Positions 47,633 through 58,580 of a stretch of 64,000 bases of DNA are shown piece after piece. Every line of letters starts with the position of its first letter. Position 1 is the stretch's first letter. A program made the translations under genes and the position numbers. The notes below the pieces were generated by a model. That model did not search any database, was not told the origin of the DNA, and saw only the letters and a program-made list of their open reading frames with translations. This DNA comes from Hippopus hippopus. Its lineage: Eukaryota > Mollusca > Bivalvia > Cardiida > Cardiidae. The DNA lies in contig OX328112.1 of assembly GCA_946811185.2 (NCBI GenBank), positions 31,211,442 to 31,275,441 on the forward strand, given 5' to 3'.

Positions 47633-48399
47633 ATACCACCTCAGTTTGCATGTTATACGTGACATGTTATACGTGGCTGGCTGAAAACTTACTCTTTTTA
47701 AACGTTTTAGAATTATGACCTTCATTCGCATAGTTATGCCATATCTGAATGAAATAAATCAAGATCAATTTGCGGCCGTTGTAGGCTGATCTTGGTCTGC
47801 GATTTTCAATATCTTACAGAAGTTTTCGTGTCAAGTATACTTTCACAGTATACGATTTGATCTTTAATAATGATTGGTTTCCTAAAGTGCTTAATAATAA
47901 TGCTTTGATTGTGCCATGCAAAAGTTTAAGATAAACAGAAACAGTATATATTTTTAAAAAAGATAGACGGCGTAAGAGTTGAATATTAAAACTCTTTTGT
48001 GGCTCAATATAAAGTAAAATAATAAAAAAGTAACCTTACAAGCAGTTGCCTCTTTTTCCTTGTTGGCTTTCATTTTGTTGAAAAGTAACATTGGGTTATG
48101 CGGTAATGCTTATAAAAATATTAAGTTTTAAAATAGCGCAAGGAAAGAATCATTCTCTGCTACAAACAGCTTGCAAGAGTATGAACCATGGACCCGTGGT
48201 ATCGATTAGCGGTAGCAAAGCTTGTTAATAGTGGTTTCATAAATGTTCGAGCAAATATGCCAGCAGGGGCCCGTCGAATAAACATGTGCATATTTTTGAC
48301 CAATCGCAAATTACCATCTATTCATTCTTTATGAGTACCGAAAAGTAGGGCAAAAGTCAGCGCATTCAGCTACGCCGAAAAAAGCGATATGTAACTCAC

Positions 48400-48579
48400 G
48401 ATCGACGTAATTCGTGGTCCAATGAGAGTAGCCTCCCTTGATCGTCTAAAAAGCGGTCTGGTCTAAATTTCCACGGATCTTTCCATGTTTTTTCGTCGTG
48501 ATGAGCCGACCAGAAACATCCAAATAACGTCGTTCCTTTTGGAATATAATGTCCCTCGAATTCTACATCACGTATGGAA
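48400..48579 (-). CDS. cytochrome P450, exon before the haem exon
   Basis: Encodes SIRDVEFEGHYIPKGTTLFG, the beta-strand region ending in the conserved IPKGT. It continues with DPWKFRPDRFLDDQGR, the FxPxRF (PERF-type) segment that forms the ERR triad with ExxR. The acceptor TTTCAG and donor GATC|GTGAGT are both strong. The exon enters with one base completing TG|T (Cys) and leaves with TC. A frame that reads through the donor stops just after it, so the splice site is needed. These regions are characteristic of the CYP2 clan; I recall the CYP1/CYP17-like branch as the closest but cannot assign a subfamily. Confidence 0.9.
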
Positions 48580-48596
48580 CTGAAAAATGAATATTG

Positions 48597-48853
48597 GTCA
48601 TACTCTATGAAAAGGGGGTAACGTGTCTGCAAAAAGTATCGACTCACGTCAGCCTGCGCAGTTCGCGCAGGCTGACGTGGGTCGAGACTTTTTGCTATAT
48701 GTAAATTTTCTGCTTGTCCAAGGATTATTCTACCTCATGATTTAGTATGTTGTTAGACAAAATGGATTTTATGGATCCATAACTATGTGATGTCTGCTTG
48801 GTTTAATGCATCACAGAGATGCATTAAACCCCATTTTGCCAGAGCACTGTCCA
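48597..48853. repeat. family A foldback MITE, reverse
   Basis: Begins GGTCATACTCTATGAAAAGG, hairpin CACGTCAGCCTGCGCAG / GCGCAGGCTGACGTGGG, right end CCAGAGCACTGTCCA. It sits 18 bp from the P450 exon acceptor. Confidence 0.65.
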
Positions 48854-49070
48854 TACTGAGAAATCCTGTTGATTAGTTAGTACCGCCTGAAACAATCATA
48901 CAACAGACGACTTTGAAGGCAGTCTGTAGAATTGTAAAAGTCGACTTAGATCGAGGCTTTACTAAACGACAAAAATGTAGACTGATCCAAACTGAAAGCA
49001 TTTGCAGACGACAGTTTTAATGTTGCTCAAAAAATGGAATTTGTCTTTGATAGGAAAAAAAAAAAAAAAA

Positions 49071-49135
49071 TAATAATGGGGAAAAGGAGAAAACGCTGAA
49101 TACCAGCATTTTTCTCCTTTTTCCTACAGTGTTAA
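49071..49135. repeat. family C palindrome
   Basis: GGGGAAAAGGAGAAAACGCTG faces CAGCATTTTTCTCCTTTTTC (shortened by one base). Poly-A precedes it. Confidence 0.6.
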
Positions 49136-49242
49136 CCAAAGGCTTCTTTTTCAGTGTCGTTAAAACTCGGAATTGTATGGTAAAGGGTGAAAGGTTTGAT
49201 ACATTCTCTTTATTTCTCCTTTTGCCGAGGGCAATTCATAGA

Positions 49243-49402
49243 GTTTATTTCATCAGCTTGTGGTTAATATGGGGAAATATTGGCCTCAAAAGGGAAAGGT
49301 ATGCGAAAATAACGAGTGCCGTAAGGCACGAGTTATTTTCGCGGACCTTTCCCTTTTGAGGCCAATATTTCCCCATATTAACCACAAGCTGATGAAATAA
49401 AT
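49243..49402. repeat. 160-bp hairpin in P450 intron
   Basis: TTTATTTCATCAGCTTGTGG on the left is mirrored at the right end. Arms of about 75 bp, centre GTGCCGTAAGGCAC. Nearly perfect. Confidence 0.85.
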
Positions 49403-49760
49403 TATATATTATATTTCCTCTGATTATTTTGTCAACGAATGCCACTTTTAAAACTTAAAAACTTAAAAATCTTAAAAAAGTAGTTCCAGATTTTCGGCAG
49501 GAGGAAAATATTCACTGTGACGGGGAAATAATTCCCCCCAGCTGAAATTACGACATTTCTTTACCCATAACATTTCTAAAAATAGACACATGAAATATAA
49601 TATTAAATACTAACTGCAAACATAACACACCAACAAATAACTCTGGATTCCGTTTACAGGATTTGATTCTGCATACCAACCCATCTGAAGCTGCATTTTT
49701 TTTTCTCAAAACGTTTTTTTTTTTCTTTTTCATTCATCGCAAAGATAATTATTTGCTTAC

Positions 49761-49974
49761 CAAAAATGGTTAATGATAGGTACTATTGAGTTATAACGAA
49801 GGCTTTCGAGAAACACCGCATGACAATATGGCAGTTTTGTGATGTCATTTATGGTAGGTTTTCGACTCTTTCCGGTAACTCTGTCGATTTCAGCCTGCAT
49901 CTTCTTCTGACATTCTAGATTATGCATCAGACACAACATCTGGGCAAGAAAACTGTTTGCTGTGGTAATAACAC
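49761..49974 (-). CDS. cytochrome P450, I-helix/K-helix exon
   Basis: Begins VITTANSFLAQMLCLMHN, the second half of the I helix. Joined to the previous exon it gives GGGVITTA, the AGxxTT oxygen-groove motif with Ile where Asp/Glu is usual. It continues QKKMQAEIDRVTG and LPYCHAVFLESLRYNS, which holds the K-helix ExxR as E-S-L-R. Acceptor TACAG|GTG, donor TTG|GTAAGC. Phases: enters completing G|GT, leaves with TG. The protein should be a membrane-anchored endoplasmic reticulum monooxygenase, although the anchor is not in the window. Confidence 0.9.
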
Positions 49975-50317
49975 CTGTACAAAATAAAAAAAAAAGATAG
50001 ATTTGTTTATTACATAAAGAATCTGATATAACCTTCTATTTGAGATAAAATTTCATTGAACGAGTTTAGAAAAGTCTTATCACAGGACCCTTTTGGGGAG
50101 TTTAATAACATTTTTTCTTTAAGAAAAATTCATAAAACCAAACAAATTTCAGATTCATTTCATCACTTAACTATACCTTCTGGAGATCTCGAATTATGAA
50201 ATATAGAAAAAAAAAATGCTTTAACAAATGAAGCCACATATAATGATCATACATTATGATAACACCAAACCTTGTAAGATGTATGAGATTTGACATGAGT
50301 TGGCTGTTGAAATGAAA

Positions 50318-50525
50318 CTTTAAACCTTAAAGCGCCTTTCATGACAAAAGTTTCCTTTTGCGGCCAGTGTAGATCAAGATCAAGCTGCACAAAACGTGCA
50401 GCCTGATCTTTGATCTACACTGTCCGCTTTGCTGAAACACTTGAGACCAAAGCAATTATGGAATCGCAATTATTTCTGGGATGAAAATGTCTGATAGGTT
50501 TTTTCAGCGCTCTGAGGGTTAATAA
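50318..50525 (+). repeat. family D foldback
   Basis: CAGTGTAGATCAAGATCAAG faces CCTGATCTTTGATCTACACT. Flanks TTGCGGC and GCTCTGAGGGTTAA. Confidence 0.65.
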
Positions 50526-50881
50526 ACGTGCCTCTGGCGAGCTTGATTACATTTTTGTAAACAAGTTTTCATAAAATTGTACCTCAAAAGTTAACGAATA
50601 TCAGATTTTTTTTTTTTATCATATAACGATATCTCTAAAATTATTGTCAAAATATGCAAAACCATCTATGCAGTATGCCCACACACTTCTCTGAACAAAC
50701 TACATGTATACAATCGCGTCACATATGATGTCACATCACGCCTACCTCAAATGTGTGTAACATAATGATAATTCATTATGGGTGTATTACACTGATCGTT
50801 TGGTAAGTGGTTAAATTTTATCAACGAATGAACTGCTAGTAAGTTTCAGTGACTTTTTCTTTCAAATCAAAAAAGTTCTAC

Positions 50882-51020
50882 CTCCACCGATTGTATCGAT
50901 TATTGTGGCTCTGATGATATCATCTGTGAGCCATGGCGTTCCATCCGGGTTCTTTTCACTTCTTTGAATATGTAAACACATGTCCACGAGACCTCGCGTG
51001 ACTTCCGGTGAAAATGTTTT
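50882..51020 (-). CDS. cytochrome P450, G-helix to I-helix exon
   Basis: Encodes KTFSPEVTRGLVDMCLHIQ (helix G and G-H loop), then NPDGTPWLTDDIIRATIIDT and IGG, the start of the I helix. Acceptor TTTCAG|AAA in phase 0, donor GGAG|GTAGAA leaving one base of the next Gly codon. The length (139 nt) and the interruption in the I helix fit a multi-exon CYP2-clan gene. Flanking introns are about 0.9 and 3.4 kb and full of foldback repeats. Confidence 0.88.
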
Positions 51021-51055
51021 CTGAAAATACATAAAAGTTTTTGATGTTGTTGTTG

Positions 51056-51322
51056 TTGTTGTTGTTACGTACGTTTAACACCGTTTTCATTTTAATCTAT
51101 ATCGCGACGGTCAGCGCACTGATCTAGAGGTTTTTTTTTTTTAAACCTGTACTGCGAGCAATATTCTTCTCAAGCCACTGACTGCTCTTTGACATAACAA
51201 AAGCCGATAAAACGCTCATAAATCCTCAATCCTCAGAAAGATATAGGCCAAGATGGGGATTCGAATCAGCAACCCTCCTTGTTTTAAAACCTGTCCGTTA
51301 CCGACTGCCCTATAGCACTCGG
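51056..51322 (-). repeat. SINE-1, degenerate
   Basis: Starts in a GTT run, then TTTAACACCGTTTTCA, GCGACGGTCAGCGCACTG, CAAGCCACTGACTGCTC. It ends with a decayed head (GGGGATTCGAATCAGC, GACTGCCCTATAGCACTC). Confidence 0.6.
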
Positions 51323-51721
51323 CTTATGAAAGAGTAAATACTATTTCATTTTCTAAATTCATCTAAAGGCAGTTGCAAAAGCAGAATCTTTCGTTAGATG
51401 AAAGCAGTGATACTTAAATAATCTTTCATTTTCCAAACAATTCCGACTTAAAACGACCCTAAGAAAGAAAGTAGCCAGCATTTCTTCCATTTTCAACAAT
51501 ACATTTTACCTTTCCAAAGACAATTTTAATAACTTGAATCACATTTTATTTGTGGTTTGTAAATGCTTTAGACTTGAGCAGGTCTAAAAGTACGTATGTC
51601 GTATAGTAAAGAGTAAAAAAAAAAACAAAAATTGCGGCTCCATATTAATTCATCGGAAAACTCTCATCGCGTCAGACAGTATAGATGCAAGGGTCAAATT
51701 CAACGTTGATCATTTGCCTTC

Positions 51722-51920
51722 TAGGTTCCTATTTATCAACCATTCTTTAGAATATTCTTTGAGTTACTCCCCAAGATTTTCTAAATGTAACAGTAACACA
51801 ACTTCTGATTGGCTAAACCATTTGGTTTAGCCAGTCAAATGTTGTGATACTTTCACATTTAAAAAAATCTAGAGAACAAGACTAAGAACGTTCTTAAGAA
51901 TGGTTGGTGGATACGGGCCC
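51722..51920. repeat. family F foldback MITE, left of a tandem pair
   Basis: Diverged left end ATTTATCAACCATTCTT. Centre GATTGGCTAAACCATTTGG, right end GGATACGGGCCC. Confidence 0.7.
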
Positions 51921-51921
51921 T

Positions 51922-52119
51922 GGGCCCGTATTCACCAACCATTCTTAAGAACGTTCTCGGTCTCAGTCTCCAGAATTTTCTAAATTTGAAAATAACACAA
52001 CTTCTGATTGGCTAAACCAAATGGTTTAGCCAATCAAAAGTTTTGTTACTTTCAAATTTAGAAAATCTTGAAGAATAAGACTAAGAATATTCTTAAGAAT
52101 GGTTGATGAATACGGGCCC
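51922..52119. repeat. family F foldback MITE, right of a tandem pair
   Basis: Begins GGGCCCGTATTCACCAACC one base after the previous copy ends and closes with GATGAATACGGGCCC. Better preserved than its neighbour. Confidence 0.75.
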
Positions 52120-52343
52120 TGGTCTTGATATACAATGGTCAAAATGGGTACCGAGTCGCCATTAGGAGCCTACGGCGGTGAAAGATGGGTTTTAAGGTAT
52201 CTAAACTTTTCGTAAACGCGAAGAAAAGAAATGATAATACGAGTATGTAACTTTTTATAATGTTTATTTTACATTACGAGTTAAAATGAATGACGGATGA
52301 TTCGATTGTCTGCGGTATACTTTTTACCCTACATTCTTTTTAG

Positions 52344-52606
52344 TAAGATGGTTGGTTTGTTGGTTGGTTGGTTGGTTGGTTGTAGGGTACGTGGGTGGGT
52401 GGTAGGATGGATAGGTGGGTGGGTGTTTGGTTGGTTTGATGGTTGGTTGGTTGGTTTTTTGGTTGGTTGGTTGTTTCGATGGTTGGTTCGATTGTTGGTT
52501 GGTCGGCTGGTGAATGAGGGAGTGAGTGACTGAGTTAGTGAGTGAGTTGGTGGGTGAGTGGGTGAGTGAGTGATTGAGTGAGTGAGTGAGCGAGCGAGCG
52601 AGGAAT
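52344..52606. repeat. GGTT then GAGT tetranucleotide tract
   Basis: About 170 bp of GGTT/GGGT units, then about 85 bp of GAGT/GAGC units. The 78-codon frame of Gly/Trp/Val is an artefact. Confidence 0.9.
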
Positions 52607-52639
52607 GACGGTAGAAGTTAGAGTTAGTTGGTGAGTTGA

Positions 52640-52916
52640 ATTCAACAGTATTTCAGTTGAAGGGCGTAGGCCAGTTCACCACTCCATGCCTTCCCTTTTT
52701 TAATCAGTGCTTCGCAAAACATTCTTTTCAAGCTATTACTTGTTAATTTGAATATGTTTTATTTGAGAAAACATATAACTAGTTGGTAAGGCAGTATATA
52801 ACTTTGTCGTAATGACTATCGTCACTCTCCGAAAAGAATTTGCCTCATCTTTGAAACGAGTCCCCGACCAGTGGGTTTTAAGCCTTTATGTTACCGCTTG
52901 ACCTACGGGCCTCAAC
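52640..52916 (-). repeat. SINE-1, degenerate
   Basis: GTTGAATTCAACAGTATTTC, CCATGCCTTCCCTTTTTTAA and CTTGACCTACGGGCC correspond to the SINE-1 body and head. Confidence 0.5.
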
Positions 52917-52929
52917 ACGCTATTCTTTA

Positions 52930-53060
52930 GAACAGTGTAGATTCAGAATCGGATAGCATGTTCTGTGCAGTCTGGTCTTGATCTTATCTGTTCGCATTGA
53001 CAATCTGATCTAGATCTTCACTGTCTGCAAAACAACTTAAGTTGTTTTGGGCCCTTTAAG
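52930..53060 (-). repeat. family D remnant
   Basis: GAACAGTGTAGATTCAGAAT and GTCTGGTCTTGATCTTATCT; partly duplicated and decayed. Confidence 0.45.
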
Positions 53061-53363
53061 ATTGATTCTGTCCTTTCAATTACGGTGTAAAAATTACTAT
53101 GAGAGTTATGGGGAAAAATCAAAGGCCTGAAGGGAACGTTCTGTGAATATGTGCAGCATGCAGTTTAACCAATTTTATTATATTCAAATCATTGAATTAC
53201 TGGGATTTCACAGTGAATGATGATAATTATGGTATCATCTCTAATGATGATATAGTTTTGGAATGTTTGCCGGAACTACTTTTTCCCTATATTGCTCATA
53301 TAGTACCATTCTTGATAATTATTACAATAAAAAAGGAAGAATTAGGAATATAATAAATATGAT

Positions 53364-53511
53364 AATCAACTGGTTGTGTGTGATATTAAAAATCTGTACC
53401 TCGAATGAGGTTTGATGCGGTTAAAAAACTCGTCCTTCGGACTCGTTTTTTCAACCGCATCACAGCCCATTCTGGTGACAGATCTTTAATATCACACACA
53501 ACCAGTTGATT
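53364..53511. repeat. 148-bp hairpin
   Basis: ATCAACTGGTTGTGTGTGAT is mirrored exactly at the right end. The inner stem is GATGCGGTTAAAAAACTCGT / its inverse around CCTTCGG, with some unpaired bases between the two stems. Confidence 0.8.
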
Positions 53512-53737
53512 TTCCTCTATATATCTCGAGTGCGAATGATACAGTTCATTTGACTGAGCTAAACGCATAACATCATGAACAAAATATACTGTAGACAGTA
53601 ATGCTCTTCAATTACCGAAAGTCAACAAAAATAAATGTTTAGCTCATTTCAACAAAAACTTATATTTGTCAATAATCAAAGCGTTTTAAACCAAAGCGTG
53701 GTTTAAATGAAGAGTTTTGACTTTGAAAGGGTAGAAA

Positions 53738-53795
53738 ACCTTGTGGGAAAAGAAGAAATGCTGGTTAGCAGTCCTCTTTCTTTTTCCATCGATAT
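53738..53795. repeat. family C, diverged
   Basis: GTAGAAAACCTTGTGGGAAA left, TTTTCCATCGATATTTTAAC right; centre GCTGGTTAGCAG. Confidence 0.5.
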
Positions 53796-53844
53796 TTTAA
53801 CAGCTTTTTTTTTTTTATCTAAGTCATTTGAAACGAGAATACAT

Positions 53845-54035
53845 GGTGTCGCATTCAATAAGTTCTGAGTTCGATACCCGCGAGCGGGTGCCAACTTTGG
53901 GACTGTTCATTGGCCCACACTTTCGGCACAAGTACTGGTGTAGTTTCCAGTAAGCAGAAACGAGAGAGATTAGAATAACTTGTAAGAACTTGTTTCTCAA
54001 TCGTTAAACAAATATGTTTAAACTAAATTAAACAT
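53845..54035 (+). repeat. SINE-3, head truncated
   Basis: CTGAGTTCGATACCCGCGAG (B box), GTTCATTGGCCCACAC, GTGTAGTTTCCAGTAAGCAG and an A-rich end match the copy at 36.1 kb. Confidence 0.65.
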
Positions 54036-54109
54036 GGTAAACTGTTAATGTATAAGACATGTGCATAGGACAAAAAATGTTGTCTGCAAGTGGAAATACG
54101 TCAGTATAT

Positions 54110-54353
54110 GAGCCATGCTCTGGCAAAAGGGGGTTTAATGCATCTCCGTGGTGTATTATACCAAGCTAGTCACATAATCATAGATCAGTTAAATCAATTT
54201 TGTCGAACAGTCAACTGAATCTGAAGTTGGACTGGTCTTTTGACATGCAGATAATTGCCAAGTAGAAAAAAATCGACCCAGATAAGCCTGCGCAGACTGG
54301 GTCGATACTTTCTGTAGATGCATTATTACTCATGTTAATAGAGCATAGCTCAT
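54110..54353. repeat. family A foldback MITE
   Basis: TGAGCCATGCTCTGGC intact at the left. The central hairpin is shortened by deletion, and the right end is ATAGAGCATAGCTCA. Confidence 0.65.
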
Positions 54354-54381
54354 ATCGATTTCTCTAACATGGAAAATTTAC

Positions 54382-54585
54382 CTTTTGTTCCTCAAAAAAT
54401 CTGTCCAGCATTTGTTCACGGTCTTCTAAAACTTGTCTGTAGTAACTTCCAACATTTAATGGCGTATGACGTAGAAATGGGAACAGTTTTAACGTCGATT
54501 CATTTGATGGGTGGAGTAAGACATTGGAACTACGCCCGAATTTCAAAATTAATTCACTGTCGCCTGATTTTATTTCCCCGATGTT
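54382..54585 (-). CDS. cytochrome P450, internal exon (helix D-G region)
   Basis: Most upstream P450 exon that I can find. It encodes 68 residues starting NIGEIKSGDSELILKFGRSS and including LFPFLRHTPLNVGSYYRQVL and EDREQMLDRFFEEQK, the segment before helix G in CYP2-clan enzymes. Acceptor ATTCCAG|AAC, donor AAG|GTAAAT, phase 0 at both ends. The upstream part (membrane anchor, proline hinge, helix C WxxxR; roughly 185 residues) is not found between here and 57.3 kb, where a large mobile element begins. The gene is either interrupted by that element within an intron or lacks its 5' part. Confidence 0.8.
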
Positions 54586-54814
54586 CTGGAATTGAGAAAG
54601 ACAAATGTCATCATACAGTCAAGTCTTAGGATATTGGGGTTTTTTTTTGAAATTGCATTTCTTTATACTGGATTGAAATATCCCTTTCTAAATTTTGGCT
54701 CATGTTAATCTGTCAAGAATTTGACAAAAGATAAAAACGTGTATAGGATATACCCCAACTTGACATTTGAGATAAAATACCATCAAACGAGCCGGAAAAA
54801 AGGCTGTTTTTGGG

Positions 54815-54885
54815 ACACAGTATCTTAAAGATCAGACTGCAAATAGCGTACCGTCTGACCTTGATCTTCACTGTCCAATGTACCG
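54815..54885 (-). repeat. family D remnant
   Basis: GATCAGACTGCAAATAGCG faces CGTCTGACCTTGATCTTCAC; outer parts lost. Confidence 0.45.
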
Positions 54886-54963
54886 GAGGTGTCCTTTGCG
54901 GCATAATGGTTTATACATGTACCACAACTGTATGTAGAATGTGTCTGACTTTATCATTTTTTC

Positions 54964-55153
54964 GCATTACCTCCCTTATTTTCAGTGTAAGATGCTATTA
55001 CTTTTTTTCTTATCTTGCACACGTTTGAGATAAGAATTTTGACGTCATAGGTACATTAGGCATTACCTCCCTTATTTTCAGTGTAAGATGCTATTACTTT
55101 TTTTCTTATCTTGCACACGTTTGAGATAAGAATTTTGACGTCATAGGTACATA
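54964..55153. repeat. 96-bp tandem duplication with TGACGTCA
   Basis: GCATTACCTCCCTTATTTTC begins at 54964 and 55060. The copies look identical apart from the junction. Each contains the palindrome TGACGTCA (55040 and 55136), a consensus cAMP-response-type site. Confidence 0.85.
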
Positions 55154-55424
55154 ATGTGACGGCATTAGTTAAAGTATTGCATTCTTGGCTGCTTTTTCAA
55201 CAGCACGATGAAAACATTTTGACTTCTTTTTTCCAAGTTAAATTTATCTGTCACAATTGTTAATAGAAGCAAAGCTAAGCTTAGTTCTATTTTTAGATTT
55301 AGAATAAAGAAATTATATGTCAGATTCTTTCGAATCTCAAATGTTCACTCCTGACACAGAAGAGAGTTGGTCTGATTCATGAATATGTAGGTTTCGTGCT
55401 TAGCTCTTGTCATTATAGTGATTG

Positions 55425-55676
55425 TGTATTGAAGTTTAACGCCGTTTTAACAGCTACGGTCATATCACGGCAGTCAGTGCACCTATGCATGTGTTTCCTG
55501 GCTTTCTCACACCACTACTGACACATCTTTTTTCCTATCTCTGACTACTTTTCCCACATGCATGAGAGGTGAGAGGCAAAAATTCGCCGGAAAGAAAGTT
55601 TGCCTCACCCGGGCATCGAACACACAACCATCAGGTCACAAGTTAGATACGTTAACCACTGAGCTACCCGGCCGGG
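55425..55676 (-). repeat. SINE-2, minus orientation
   Basis: Body AAGTTTAACGCCGTTTTAAC and GCATGTGTTTCCTGGCTTTC. The tRNA-like head at the high end is ACTGAGCTACCCGGCCGGGC (inverse A box), with B box GGGCATCGAACACACAACC in the inverse sense. Confidence 0.75.
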
Positions 55677-56634
55677 CTTGTCATTATACATGTAATTCTT
55701 GAAATCCAGTATTTTTGACATTAGTATGCTGTTGGTTTTATTCTTTTTTTTTTCAACAAGCTAGGCATAAATCTTATATAAATATATCATACAATCTAGC
55801 CATTAATGCAAATTTTAACTCCTTACTCTTTCCCACCTGATAAATCTGTATCATGTTACATGTAGGTACCTTGATAATCATGATGGTCGTATTGTTATGT
55901 TAACGCACTGTAATCTTTGTGACAGTAAACCCTCGATAAAAAGATCCCGAATTTAAACGACTCCGAAAAAAACATTGTCGGAAAAGCAGAAAATGCTGGC
56001 TACCAATGATTTCTATCCTTTAGAAGACAAATTCAATCGTCAGATTCACTATTTTTTTTCCTGAAAATTCTTACCATTTGTGCGAGTCTAAAACGTTACT
56101 GTCTGGTAAAGAGTTAAATACAGATTTCATCATGTAACACGATAAAGATTGAATTTTTTTTTTCAACTGTTATTTTTATGTGTATTATCATTATCGTTGA
56201 GAAATAATGTGAAGAAGGGATTCAAATAAGCGGATATATGACTTTTTGTTGTGGAGAAAAAATTGTTTAGTCCACAGTTAATCAGAGGATGTCATTTTCA
56301 GGATATTCAGCGTTGATCTCTTGTTTGGCAACGGAAAAACTAAAAAATATACTATTATCATTATTTAGAAATAATGTAAAAAAGGCAATTCGTTTACGTA
56401 GGTAATATGAAACTTATTTTTTTTTTCCTTAGCGAAAAGAGAGATACTTCACAATTAATCGGAGGAGTGCACTGGATATCGTTTTCAGGATATCCATTGT
56501 TGATCTCTCTTTTTAGTGAGGGAAAATAAACAAACAACAAAAATACACTAAAGAGTTGATAAATTAGCATTCAAACTTTTCCGGTTTAGCAGCAAAGACT
56601 TTTTTTTCGAGCTCTTACGGGTACTGGGTCCTCC
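55677..56634. other. no gene seen
   Basis: AT-rich sequence with a decayed family C copy near 55,970-56,020 (GGAAAAGCAGAAAATGCTGG). No missing P450 exon was recognised. Confidence 0.35.
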
Positions 56635-56867
56635 GATACCGAATGGCCAACACGCTGGATTTCCAATCAGTGCGATACTGTATGACCAACACGTTGGATT
56701 TCTAATCAGTCCGATACTATATGACCAACACGCTGGATTTCCAATCAGTCCGATACTATATGACCAACACGCTGGATTTCCAATCAGTCCGATACTATAT
56801 GACCAACACCCTGGATTTCCAATCAGTCCGATACTATATGACCAACACGTTGGATTTCTAATCAGGA
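56635..56867. repeat. 39-bp tandem repeat, about six units
   Basis: Unit contains CCAACACGCTGGATTTCC and AATCAGTCCGATAC; changes are mostly C/T. Regular spacing of 39 bp. Confidence 0.85.
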
Positions 56868-57310
56868 AAACTCAATTAAAGAAATGGTACGATAGCACTG
56901 ACGGACAACACTAAAGTATTTTCTATATATAGAAAAAAATCCTCTAAATCCTCTTTGATTGACCGGGGGTCAAAGAATCGCCTTGAGGTATCAATTTCTG
57001 CTCGGACTTGTACGGATGGAGTGGATCATATTCAACCTGCGCATTCTATGCAGTCATTTTCAAATTTACGCCGGTCTCTAAAGTTCCACCTGCCACATTT
57101 GAAAGTGGCTTATGTGATGGAAACACCAACTTACAACTTTAGCGTGTACCTCTGCCATTAATTTGTATATAACAGATCGTGGGTCGAAATCTCGCGGTAT
57201 GGTACTCATTAATCCTTAAGTCAATTACTAGTAATTAATTCAATCCAATTCAATGTTTTTAATTCGTACATATTAAACCTCTGGCCCATTATACAAACAA
57301 TAGTAGTATA

Positions 57311-57364
57311 GGAGGAGAGTCTATACCCCTGCCAGGCCAGGGGCAGGGGTCTAGACTCTCCTCC
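57311..57364. repeat. hairpin near the left end of the element
   Basis: GGAGGAGAGTCTATACCCCT pairs with AGGGGTCTAGACTCTCCTCC (one mismatch). The right-arm string CTAGACTCTCCTCCCTGAG recurs as a direct repeat at 57,457. Confidence 0.7.
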
Positions 57365-57529
57365 CTGAGTGGGCTACATCACCACCCCTGAAAGAAATTT
57401 GTCCCTATTCTGCCCTCCTGAAAGAATTTGCATTTTTTATATTCCCTATTCTTACCTAGACTCTCCTCCCTGAGTGGATTTTTTCTGCAATTAAAGGCAA
57501 AGGGGCCGGCCAAAAATGACACATCTTCG

Positions 57530-58580
57530 AGTGCTCTATAGTGATCTGACAGGTCTGGTCACTGAGTTGGACTTAGTTTTTTACCCATATGCTATTAGGA
57601 TTGCTTTATTGTTTTACTTCTATCCATTACTTGGCCTTTAAGTGGTTTCTCTTTCTAAATGTCTGAACATTGAGTTGAACTTAGACTTTTTTTACCCTAT
57701 GAATGATTTTCTTTCTAAAAGCCTGATAACTGAGTTGGACTTAGTCTTTTTCTGCAATTATGAATGATTTCTCTAAAAGACTGAGCACTGAGTTGGACTT
57801 AGTTTTTTTTACCCATATGCTATTAGGATTGCTTTATTGTTTACTTCTATCCACTACTTGGCCTTTAAGTGGTTTCTCTCTAAAAGCCTGGACATTGAGT
57901 TGGACTTAGTTTTTTTCACCCTATGGATGATTTTTTCTCTTTCGAAATGACTGGACATTGAGTTTGACTTAGTTTTTTTCACCCTATGGATGATTTTTTC
58001 TCTTTCTAAATGCCTGGACATTGAGTTGGACTTAGTTTTTTCACCCTATGGATGATTTTTTCTCTTTCTAATTGCCTGACCATTGAGTTGGACTTAGTTT
58101 TTTTACCCTATGAATGATTTTCTCTCTTTCTAAAAGCCTGACCATTGAGTTGGACTTAGACTTTTTTTCTTTCTAAATGTCTGAGCACTGAGTTGTACTT
58201 AGTTTTTTTTACCCTATGAATGATTTTCTCTCTTTCTAAAAGCCTGACCATTGAGTTGGACTTAGACTTTTTTCTTTCTAAATGTCTGAGCACTGAGTTG
58301 TACTTAGTTTTTTCTTCACCTATGTATGATTTTTTTCTCTTTCTAATTCCCTGACCATTGAGTCGGACTTAGACTTTTTTCTGCATCTCTATGAATGACT
58401 TCTCTTTTCTAAAAGGAATTTATCCTATATCACTGAGTTGGACTTAGCTTTTTTCACCCTATGAATGATTTTCTCTCTTTCTAAAAGGTTGACCATTGAG
58501 TTGGACTTAGTCTTTTTCCGCAATTACGAATGATTTTTTCTTTCTAAAAGACTGAGCACTGGGTTGGACTTAGTCTTTTT
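57530..58580. repeat. ~62-bp degenerate tandem array at the element's left end
   Basis: About 16 units with the core TTGAGTTGGACTTAG followed by a T run, ACCCTATGAATGATTTTC and TCTTTCTAAAAGCCTGA. Tandem repeats inside terminal inverted repeats are known in some Polintons; here that is an inference. Confidence 0.75.

Noticed and set aside
53386..53568. 60-codon minus frame considered as an upstream P450 exon
   Set aside because: It lies across the 148-bp hairpin and has no P450 motif or fitting splice phase.
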